Shown here piece by piece: positions 31,112 through 39,875 of a stretch of DNA of 64,000 nucleotides (its first letter is position 1; each line of letters opens with the position of its first letter). The translations under genes were made by a program, and so were the position numbers. The stretch covers positions 15,118,501 to 15,182,500 of the forward strand of contig JAPNXP010000001.1 in assembly GCA_028753945.1 (NCBI GenBank), written 5' to 3'. Source of the DNA: Hexactinellida sp. DTS-2022. Lineage: Eukaryota > Porifera > Hexactinellida. The notes under the pieces were generated by a model. The model made no database searches. It saw only the letters and a program-made list of their open reading frames with translations, and was not told the DNA's origin.

Positions 31112-32243
31112 ATATAAAGTGGCCGATTAAAACGATTATGGGTCAATTTTCTTTGCTTCGTCACCCCCATGTGAGATCTCCAGAAGAGTCAAAGTGGTAA
31201 ATTTAGGTCTATTACCGAGATTTACATGGAGACATACTACATAGCCAGTTAAAAGGTTATTGCATGTATATAGGATGAGATATGCTTCAAATCCCTTAAA
31301 AAAATAGTTTAAAGAAGGGACCTCCCATGGTGACAAATGACGCAAGAATCTTCAAAAGGTTACTACATTAAAAGTATAGTCCCGATTGAGTTAAAATTTT
31401 CAGTGCAGCTACTACTTATTGCATACTGTTCAAAAATACTCTAATCTCAATTTATGAAATGTTCAGAGAGGGGCCTTAATTTTTCAAAATGATTGCCGGA
31501 GGCCCTTTGAATTTGTCGCTATAAAAAAGTTTGCCCAAACTTTCCAGAGCGGCATGGGAGCTTAAATCGCGAGTTATATCCTAAAGTATCAGAATCAGGC
31601 ATAAAACTTAACTAGCCAGAGGTTGGTCACGGAACCTTCATTTTTGACCCTACTATACATATTAATGTTTAGATATTAAAAAAATAGATATTTAAAAAGG
31701 TCAATGGGTACACGATGGGTCAAAGCGTTACTTGATGGGTCAATGGGTCACTCGATGGGTCATGGGTCAATGGGTCATGGGTCACAAATGCGATGGGTCA
31801 TGGGTCACCAATGTTGACCCATGGTCCACTCCAGAGTGGACCATGGGTCGATGGGTCATGGGTCAGATGGGTCACCTAAATCGTTGGGTCAGGTGGGTCA
31901 TGGGTCACGGCTCGCCATGACCTATTTGGAATTTCGATGTTCGTCCAGTTATACTAGTACGAATCCAATTAACCCAGAAACATTACAGGGTATTTCTTTG
32001 GTATTAGAAGTCTACCAAAATTAATTGATTGACAACATCATATGTTTATTATAAGTCGGATTGTATACATAAAAGTTTAGATATTTAAAAAGGTCAATGG
32101 AATCACGATGGGCCAAAGGGTTACTTGATGGGTCAATGGGTCACTCGATGGGTCATGGGTCAATGGGTCATGGGTCACAAAGGCGATGGGTCAGATGGGT
32201 CATGGGTCACCAATGTTGACCCATGGTCCACTCTGATTGGAAG

Positions 32244-33060
32244 GTTCGTTAGATGAGGAGGAACAGGAATCGATCATATCCTTTAAACTGACGTAATTTG
32301 ATTGTTATTTTTTCGAGAATATATTGAGGATGCTTGATAGCTTGATCCGTCGTTCACTTTCAATTATTTGAGATTAACTAACATGATAATGTGCACCAGA
32401 CATCATACGATACAAATCAAAATGATGTTCGATTGGGTCATTTTGTAATCTTGATGTGAGCACTTAATTAAATCCACAATTTTGAGTGAGATGTTTACTA
32501 TTTCAATCAGGGCAAGGCACGAGTGAGAGAAGCTTGTGAAGGTTTTGGGACTCAATTTACCGTGTTTATTTTCACGAGATCGCCATCGTGCAAGCCAATT
32601 AACAATGAGCCGTAGAAAAATAAAACGATAATCATCACACGTAAGAGGTTTGAAAAAATCATCATTAAGTCTGATATGCTTATGTGTTGTATTGACATTG
32701 AAGATTTTCCAAACTTTTATAATAATGTCAAGAAACTCGTTTGTTTGGGTTTCGGAATTTGTTCGTGCGGAGTTGTAAATAGATAATGTAGCGAGTGTTG
32801 ATGTGTCGAAAATCTTTAAAGCTAGGCTGACATTTTGCCGCTCTAAACTTGTGAGCCAGCAAGCTTTAGCTGTTAAACGATGACCCTGTTTGATGATTAA
32901 ACTCTGCTCATTTTTGTAAAGCATTCGAATATCTTGAAATTTCGCAATACGTATATGTTGGATATTTTGATAGCTCGGAAAAATAAGTGTGTTTGGATAA
33001 GAAAATGTATGTTCCCAAGGTTGTTGAATTGATCGGTGGATCATTTAGAGTCCGTAATAG
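32244..33060 (-). pseudogene. P-element-like transposase, central part, copy A
   Basis: Minus-strand frame with LTSLERQNVSLALKIFDTST, RLNDDFFKPLTCDDYRFIF, LARWRSRENKHGKLSPKTF and SHSCLALIEIVN, then (in other frames) a stretch corresponding to EHHFDLYRMMSGAHYHVSYS in copy B. The order and spacing recall the RNase H-like domain of P-element transposases, where the last block matches the DHLELFF..IRS region. It is frameshifted and lacks an N-terminal THAP domain. Assignment is by pattern memory. Confidence 0.55.
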
Positions 33061-33390
33061 TGTAGGGAGCTATCTAGGATTTGTATAGTGTTGTTGACTT
33101 GTTGTCAAAATCTGTTATGAAAACTTCCTTATTAGTAGAGACGGTGAGGTTTGTAGGAATTTGAACTCTCCTTTCTCAGTTCCCCATTTCCCTTTTTAGC
33201 TACTAATCGTATGTCAGATTCTATTTTAAACTGAAACACAGGATGTACTCTGTATCCGTAAAGTACAGTTGTTTGTGTGCATAGCAATACTGCTACTGCG
33301 GTAAACGGAACTTGCGTCTCTGGAAAACTCGTCCCCAGAATTTTCTCTTAACAGAACTTAATTTAGGAAGCTTTGCTATAGTTGAGGAGC

Positions 33391-33728
33391 TCATTGTCGC
33401 AATCCCACTAGACAATATGATATCACCCGGGTACTTTCTTCCGAGTTTAATGAGTGTTGTATGAGAGCATTGTACCCTTTAAGCATATCGATGCGTGCAG
33501 GATTTGAGCCATGGTTATGACTAGAGTGAATCTCGTCGATAAATGTCGGGATAATTACTTGATTATCTCTAGTATACAATCGTGCTTTACACACCCCTCT
33601 CTTTTCCCAAACCATTGCTCTACATTTTGTGAAAACTTGGTCAATGTATAAACAAACCCTTCGATAGAGGCTTTATCTTTTCCTCTAGTAACTCCTGATT
33701 TTAATTCTATTGTGAGTGACGTTGACAT
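33391..33728 (-). pseudogene. FLYWCH-type zinc-finger fragment, copy A
   Basis: Starts MSTSLTIELKSGVTRGKDK and runs through GFVYTLTKFSQNVEQW, then in a shifted frame EKRGVCKARLYTRDNQV and HSSHNHGSNPARIDMLKGY. F-x-Y, W, the two Cys and the HNH dyad are those of a FLYWCH finger, a DNA-binding type also found in MULE-related proteins. The frame changes near 33600. Copy B keeps only the first part. Confidence 0.65.
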
Positions 33729-33949
33729 TGCAGAATTGTAAAGTGATACGTATAACGAATAATAGTATTTTAGGTTTTGAAGGCCATTCTTATATACAGT
33801 GCCGGGAATTTTGTATACTTTCGTCAAGATTGTGTGGCTATTGAAGATTATAAACACACATTATTTATGTTATGAAACAACAAGGTAGGTAATGAGTTTT
33901 GGGCTTCTTAATAATTAGAAAGACAGTGAAGAAAATAGACGAGTTTTCC

Positions 33950-34045
33950 GTTGACGAAATTCTGGGGACGAAAATTCCAGGAACGAATTTTCTGGGGGAC
34001 GAATATTCCGGGGACAAAAGTTCCAGGGACGAAACTTCCGCCATT
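33950..34045 (+). repeat. Five imperfect units of GGGGACGAA-ATTCC
   Basis: Units of about 15-17 bp: CTGGGGACGAAAATTCC, AGGAACGAATTTT, CTGGGGGACGAATATTCC, GGGGACAAAAGTTCC, AGGGACGAAACTT. The same array occurs in copy B at 59255-59340. Confidence 0.75.
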
Positions 34046-34501
34046 CTGCTCCTCCGTATACGTTCCATGTATTCGTGCGTGTAACTGTTTAGGAACTCTG
34101 ATAATATGGAGATAGGCGATAAGTTAGGAACATGCCACCCTTCTGCAACCATATAATTCAGTATTTGTTGATGTAGTATTTATTTTAATTCTGTAGATGC
34201 ATTTTTGAATCCCTTCGAATTATGAGTTTAAGTTCCCTCAATAGACCATGGTTATGGGTCAGAGTGAATGGTGGAATTTCTGAATTTTACTCGAAATGAC
34301 TGAATGGTGGAAAGTGGTGGAATTTCTAAAAATCGACTTAATGGTGGGAGTCAAATAGTCCACAATTCATGGTAGATTAGTTAAGCACCAAAAGGAAATT
34401 TGGTGGCTTAAATAAGATCTTTGGAGGCTAAGGTCACCAAACCACCTAATTTGTCGAGCACACACGAGCATCAGGGGCGTAGCCAGGGTGGTCACTAGGG
34501 G

Positions 34502-34940
34502 GGCACTGATTCCAATACTGGGCCACTATACTATAGTATAGTCGGCACAGTAAAAATAAAGGCAGTGATTCCAATACTGGGCCACTATACTATAGTATAG
34601 TCGGCACAGTAAAAATAATAAAGGCAGTGATTCCAATACTGGGCCACTATACTATAGTATAGTCGGCACAGTAATAATAAAGGCAGTGATTCCAATACTG
34701 GGCCAGTATACTATAGTATAGTCGGCACAGTAAAAATAATAAAGGCAGTGATTCCAATACTGGGCCACTATACTATAGTATAGTCGGCACAGTAATAAAA
34801 TAATAAAGGCAGTGATTCCAATACTGGGCCACTATACTATAGTATAGTCGGCACAGTGAAAATATAGAATAATATTAAAGGCAGTAAGATTAGAACTGGG
34901 CCACTATACTATAGTATTGTCGGCACAGTAAAAATCGTGA
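34502..34940 (+). repeat. Palindromic minisatellite, seven units of about 60 bp
   Basis: Each unit has GGCAGTGATTCCAATACTGG, the perfect palindrome ACTATACTATAGTATAGT, and CGGCACAGTAA with a variable AATAATAAA spacer. Further units: 35050-35100, 50070-50250, and inverted at 50360-50480 and 63364-63480. Confidence 0.9.
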
Positions 34941-35109
34941 CCCCAGGTGCACATCTGTAACCCATGAGACACCTGTCCTGAAAATTTGGGCTCTTAGTTA
35001 ATTATACTCTGTTCTGTGGACGATCTACGGAAGAATAATATACCAAAGCAGTAAGGTTAGAACTGGGCCACTATACTATAGTATAGTCGGCACACTAAAA
35101 GACCTGTTT

Positions 35110-35560
35110 TGTATAGGTAAACAAATTAATGAAAATTCAAAATCAACCTAGAAGTTAGCTTCAACGAGTATTATAGGTAAACAAGTATGCTGAACACGAT
35201 TTTCGCGTTTAAAAATTTCTCATATGAATATTTGTTGTTCTTTACACAAATAGGTAAACAAATTAATGAAAATTCAAAATCAACCTAGAAGTTAGCTTCA
35301 ACGAGTATTATAGGTAAACAAGTATGCTGAACACGATTTTCGCGTTTAAAAATTTCTCATATGAATATTTGTTGTTCTTTACACAAATAGGTAAACAAAT
35401 TAATGAAAATTCAAAATCAACCTAGAAGTTAGCTTTCAACGGGTATTATAGGTAAACAAGATGATGAACACGATTTTCGCATTTATAAAATTCTAATATG
35501 AGTATTTGTTGTTGTTGTTGTTTACACAAATAGGTAAACAAATTAATAAAAAATTCAAAA
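35110..35560 (+). repeat. 136-bp tandem repeat array
   Basis: At least three near-identical units containing GGTAAACAAATTAATGAAAA, CAACCTAGAAGTTAGCTTC and GTATGCTGAACACGATTTTC. More copies at 35810-36054, 37210-37620, 24740-25020, 26790-26930, 55440-55640 and 56520-56660. Confidence 0.9.
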
Positions 35561-35606
35561 TCATAACGTCCCTTTCTACCATTTCCATGATAGAAAGTGT
35601 GAGGAG

Positions 35607-35682
35607 TAAGGCCGCACAGCGGCCGTTAACTTGAGGTGCGTAGCACCGGTCTATCGCAAAGCGACCGAGACCGAAGGGCTCG
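35607..35682 (+). repeat. GC-rich hairpin cluster, family 1
   Basis: GGCCGC-ACA-GCGGCC, GGTGC-GTA-GCACC, TCGC-AAA-GCGA, and CGAG..CC-GAA-GG..CTCG in a row. It is followed at once by a new head (ATTAAATCTCGATTG and a TTTGTGTG run). Confidence 0.85.
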
Positions 35683-36054
35683 TCTATATTATTAAATCTC
35701 GATTGTTGTTTGTGTGTTTGTGTGTTTGTCCGGATTATATTAAAGTGATGGGGGAATAGAAACCGCAATTAATATTGGGATATAAACTAACTTTCAAATG
35801 TTATATACTAGGTAAACAAATGTTATAATAGGTAAACAAGTATGCTGAACACGAATTTCGCGTTTATAAATTTCTCAGAATTAATATTTGTTGTTGTTGT
35901 TTACACAAAATAGGTAAACAAATTAATGAAAATTCAAAATCAACCTAGAAGTTAGCTTTCAACGGGTATTATAGGTAAACAAGTATGCTGTACACGAATC
36001 TCGCGTTTATAAATTTGTAATATGAATAATTGTTGTTGTTGTTGACACAAATAA

Positions 36055-37209
36055 GGGGAAAATTCCAAAAATAGTCAAGTTTTTTCAAAATTTCCAAATA
36101 TACTCAACTTTTTACTGACACTCAAATATAAAACTAAATATTTCCGAATCTACTCAAGTTTTTCAAAATAATTCCAATTCTACTCAAGTTTTTCAAAATA
36201 ATTCCAATTCTGCTCAAGTTTTTTCAATAAATTCCAAATCTACTCAACTTTTCTGTAAATTCACAAATCTACTCAAGTTTAGAAAGGCTATATTTGGTCT
36301 ATCTTATATATTGAATCACAATGTTTTTGTGTTTGTTTGTTTGTTTGTTCAGAATTGATTGAGGAACTGGTAAAAGCTACAGACTTGAAATTGAGTAGGG
36401 GGTAGGGAATACTGTATGTACAAACAAGTTCAATATCTAAAGATTTTTCACATCTTCCATCACAAAAGGTGTCAAAACCTTTAGTCAATTAAATTCGAGG
36501 GTTGTTCCAGTATAGATTAGCAGCTAGCATTCAATTACCTAGTATAATTGAATGCTTTAGTGTCTGTCAAATGTTAAGATGCATTATAGAATACTGAAAC
36601 AGTAATCTAATTGATCGAGAGGAAGTTCAGACATCTAATCAGTTATTTGTGTTCATACATTTCTAACATTCCATTGTGTTATTTGATATCAAATTATTAT
36701 CAATCAATTCAATAACTTCTCCACATCCCAAAGTTAGGGGTCCACTGGTACAGTTTCTTAGTGATATTTAATTTTATATTTGGAGTTGGTATATTATTAT
36801 ACACGGGCAAGCTTTAATATCTTAATATCTAGAAAATTATCTGTTCAAATTAGCATAAATATCTAAATTATTTACTCTATAAAACATGTAGCTAAGATCC
36901 ACGGATATAAATAGACAGCTAGGGGCCACTCATCAAGAACGACATTTAATTTGAAAAGGAACATGCTTGAAGTACAAGCGAGGGCCGCAGGCCCGAGTAC
37001 AAGTTATAAGGACGCGCGTAGAGCAGACGAGCAGCTTGTACTAATAAATATTTATGTTTAGGATCTCCATACTAGTTTCAATAATCCAATAAAACTTGAG
37101 CATATTTGGAATATTCCAATAAAACTTGAGTATATTTGGAATATTCCAATAAAACTTGAGTATATTTGGAAATTTTGAAAAAACTTGAGTATTTTTTGGA
37201 ATTTTCCCC
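36055..37209 (+). mobile_element. TIR element with subterminal repeats, duplication ACAAATAA
   Basis: Ends GGGGAAAATTCC and GGAATTTTCCCC with ACAAATAA at 36047-36054 and 37210-37217. Next to each end are arrays of a TACTCAAGTTT-type motif (inverse AAACTTGAGTA at the right), four to six units each. It is inserted in the 136-bp repeat, which resumes exactly on the right. Its cargo is hairpin module 3. Confidence 0.85.
36296..37039 (+). repeat. Hairpin-tailed module 3
   Basis: Head TTATATATTGAATCACAATG with TTTG run and AGAATTGATTGAGGAACTGG as in modules 1 and 2; tail GGGCC-GCA-GGCCC, CGCGTAGAGCAG and GAGCAGCTTGTAC at 36964-37039. The middle differs from modules 1 and 2. Confidence 0.7.
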
Positions 37210-37688
37210 ACAAATAAGTAAACAAATTAATTAAAATTCAAAATCAACCTAGAAGTTAGCTTTCAACGGGTATTATAGGTAAACAACTATGCTGAACACG
37301 AATTTCGCATTTATAAATTTATAATATGAATATTTGTTGTTGTTGTTGACACAAATAAGTAAACAAATTAATTAAAATTCAAAATCAACCTAGAAGTTAG
37401 CTTTCAACGGGTATTATAGGTAAACAATTATGCTGTACACGAATCTCGCGTTTATAAATTTATAATATGAATATTTGTTGTCGTTGTTGACACAAAATAT
37501 GTAAACAAATTAATGAAAATTCAAAATCAACTCAGAAGTTAGCTTTCAACGGGTATTGTAGGTAAACGAGTATGCTGAACACGAATTTCGCTTTTATAAA
37601 TTTAAAATATGAAAAACAAGTTAAACATGGAAATCTTATAAAGGGATGTCCCTTTCCACCATTTTCCATGGTGGAAAGGGTGAGGAGT

Positions 37689-37763
37689 AAGGCCGCACAG
37701 CGGCCGTTAACTTGAGGTGCGTAGCACCGATCCGTCGCAAAGCGACCGAGACCGAAGGGCTCG
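37689..37763 (+). repeat. GC-rich hairpin cluster, family 1, best copy
   Basis: Four consecutive hairpins: GGCCGC-ACA-GCGGCC, GGTGC-GTA-GCACC, GTCGC-AAA-GCGAC and CGAG-A-CC-GAA-GG-G-CTCG, each with a three-base loop. In a local context of about 30 percent GC this block stands out. Confidence 0.9.
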
Positions 37764-37769
37764 TATATA

Positions 37770-38230
37770 TATATATTTGTTTGTATGTTACGAGTTGATT
37801 GAAGAAAGTGGACGGTTTCCAAATGAGATTTTTGGCATATAGGGGTCACTTTTGGCACCCGTCAACAAGTTGAGGTTTCCACACAAAATTTCTCACACCT
37901 CGACAAGTTATGACGTCATTGTCACATTTCGAGAACCCTGAAAATTCACTTAATCGCACAGAATTCGCGCCCTCTAAGAGATAAATATCTGAAAATTTAA
38001 TAGAACATGCACATTAATGATGCGGTCACACCAGATCACCAATATGCTTACTCATTATCGCATGATGACGTAATCACAAAAATTTCACATTGTTAATTTG
38101 ACTATTTTAGGCCTATTTACGCTTTATAATCAATATAGGAGTATATAAAACCACACACCAACCGCGAAGCGGTTGGTGTGTGGTTGTGTTCTGCCGCGAA
38201 GCGACCTAGCAAGCGAAGCGCGCTAGTAAT
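37770..38230 (+). repeat. Hairpin-tailed module, family 3
   Basis: Head TATATATTTGTTTGTATG then CGAGTTGATTGAAG; tail at about 38153-38228 contains a long hairpin (ACACACCAACCGC-GAA-GCGGTTGGTGTGT) followed by CTAGC..GCGAAGC..GCTAG. A central block (ATGACGTCATTGTCACATTT and CCTCGACAAG) recurs inverted at 45440-45560. Confidence 0.75.
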
Positions 38231-38952
38231 TTTTTAATGCAGGAAATACTATAATAGTTGTATACTATTAACCTTTTCAACAACTTCCCAGACTAGCTTA
38301 TTCGGCGTAGTATTATACTATATGTGCATCTATATTCATATTTTTACGTTTAATTGGTGCCGACAAAATAAGATAAGCTGTTATGGTGAATTTATAAATA
38401 AGAACCAGGGCTAATCAAGAATATAGTAATGGTATTGCCCGTATTGGGCCGAAAATAACGCTGCATAACGTAAGGTTTCAAAATGAGGTTCGAAATGTGC
38501 GTCAGATCTTTCTTTTGTTTACCAATAGTCCCCCGACCCGACGCCACCTGTCGACCGGTGCCGGTCAGACCCGACCGGTTCCGTCTCTGATGGAGCGGGA
38601 GTCAAATTTTGGTAAGATTTTGCGTTACTTAAAGCCAGTGTTAATAATAATATTGTTTCAGCTCCACAAAAGGTTTATCTGAGGATGCTGGCGGGCGGCA
38701 TCTCATTATCATTATCTCATTATTTGATGACGACATAGTTAAAATTATCTGAGCAAATATTCTAATTTGTGAGTGCTTATTGATATAATATGCAATCGTT
38801 GGGTAATAATTATTGCTTGTTATACGTAGGTTCTGATTTTATTACTAGTGTTATGAGTCTTGTTATCTTAGTCGCATAGCAACAGTCGAACACCCATTAC
38901 GTATTAGGCCAGGACTTATCCCAGTTAATAGTATAAGTAGTATAGCGTTAGG

Positions 38953-39770
38953 CAAAGGTTAAGTATCCCCTGGAAATCTAAATTGTACTTGGGCACGTTA
39001 GTCTGTCTCATAATATCCCTTCCAATTATCTATTGTTTAAGACAAAGTTTGACTCTCTAGCTTATATACTTCCCGAGATACAGCAAGGTATGTGGATATG
39101 GAACTAAAGGACAAATAATTGACCATAACATTAATTAAAAATTTTCTATAAACAGAGTCAGATCTGAAATTTGGGTAGTTATCAATGCGATGTTAATGCC
39201 TATATAGTTAGTACTAACTACTAGCACGGGGGCGACAGAGAGCTTTAAGCAATTACGTGATTGATTAAAAATATTTCTCGAGTGACTAATCATAATTTTC
39301 TGGAATGTTTAATCATTCTGAAAATTATGATAACTATACAGTCGAAATCGGGTTTTTTTGCCACGGGTTTTTTTGCTTATTGGGTTTTTTTGCCTCCTTT
39401 TGTCGTGCAAAAATGTGATATCTTAATGTGTTTTCCATCGGGTTTTTTTGCTTATTGGGTTTTTTTGCCTCCTTTTGTCGTGCATTTTGGGGGGCAAAAA
39501 AACCCGATTTCGACTGTATAGGCATTAACATCGCATTGATAACTACCCAAATTTCAGATCTGACTCTGTTTATAGAAAAATTTCAATTAATGTTGTGGTC
39601 AATCATTTGTCCTTTAGTTCCATATCCACATACCTTGCTGTATCTCGGGAAGTATATAAGCTAGAGAGTCAAACTTTGTCTTAAACAATAGATAATTGGA
39701 AGGGGTATTATGAGACAGACTAACGTGACCAAGTATACTTTAGATTTCCAGGGGATACTTAGCCTTAGGC
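38953..39770 (+). mobile_element. Long-TIR foldback element
   Basis: Left arm 38953-39204 and right arm 39517-39770 are inverse copies of about 250 bp (for example AAGTATCCCCTGGAAATCTA and its inverse). The short spacer carries the Tigger-like MITE at 39339-39516. No coding sequence. Confidence 0.85.
39339..39516 (+). mobile_element. Tigger-like MITE, 178 bp, TA duplication
   Basis: Ends CAGTCGAAATCGGGTTTTTT and the exact inverse, flanked by TA. Inside, a 45-bp block (GGGTTTTTTTGCTTATTGGG type) is directly repeated. ORFs across it are translations of the T/A-rich repeat. Confidence 0.9.
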
Positions 39771-39875
39771 ATTAGTATGATTCGCATACTGTTCAGTATT
39801 TCTTCGTACTTTACATTACTTATTAAAGTATCAGTATACTTCCAATCTTAACATAAATACTGAACGTATTCCGCG

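Larger units (their letters stand above)
28373..31657 (+). mobile_element. Nested element with about 475-bp terminal inverted repeats
   Basis: Left arm about 28373-28848 and right arm about 31185-31657 are long inverse copies (outer sequence GGTCAAAAATGAAGGTTCCG and its inverse at the right). Between them lie two head-to-tail modules of about 1.1 kb. No coding capacity was found; the ORF of 62 codons found in each arm is the same sequence in opposite directions. Confidence 0.8.
28138..32235 (+). mobile_element. hAT-like tandem element nest, target duplication ATTGGAAG
   Basis: 4,098 bp starting CAGAGTGGACCATGGGTC and ending GACCCATGGTCCACTCTG, flanked by ATTGGAAG at 28130-28137 and 32236-32243. 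Copy B has a single ATTGGAAG near 57890, the empty site. The interior is two head-to-tail copies of a GATGGGTCATGGGTCA-rich element that meet near 31828: copy one is 28138-31828 and holds the 28373-31657 insertion, and copy two is 31829-32235, complete at 407 bp. Both carry direct-repeat GGGTCA arrays near their ends. No transposase ORF, so it must have been moved in trans. Confidence 0.85.
23110..34461 (+). repeat. Segmental duplication, copy A
   Basis: Collinear with 53848-59775. The match starts near ATTCCTTTxTTAGTA and ends at GAGCACACACGAGCAT. Relative to copy B it has two extra stretches: about 25.2-26.4 kb (membrane-protein gene) and 28138-32235 (nested transposons), plus about 0.35 kb near 33.25-33.59 kb. 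Confidence 0.9.

Noticed and set aside
28684-31345. Two identical 60-residue ORFs in opposite directions
   Set aside because: They come from the two inverted arms of one transposon and read through non-coding sequence.
31732-32024. ORFs with repeated MGQWVM-like residues
   Set aside because: Translation of the GGGTCA tandem repeat in the hAT-like element.
34502-34940. CRISPR-like array
   Set aside because: Units are continuous tandem copies with no unique spacers, in an animal genome.
39261-39664. ORFs rich in Phe and Pro-Lys-Lys
   Set aside because: Translation of the direct repeat within the Tigger-like MITE on both strands.
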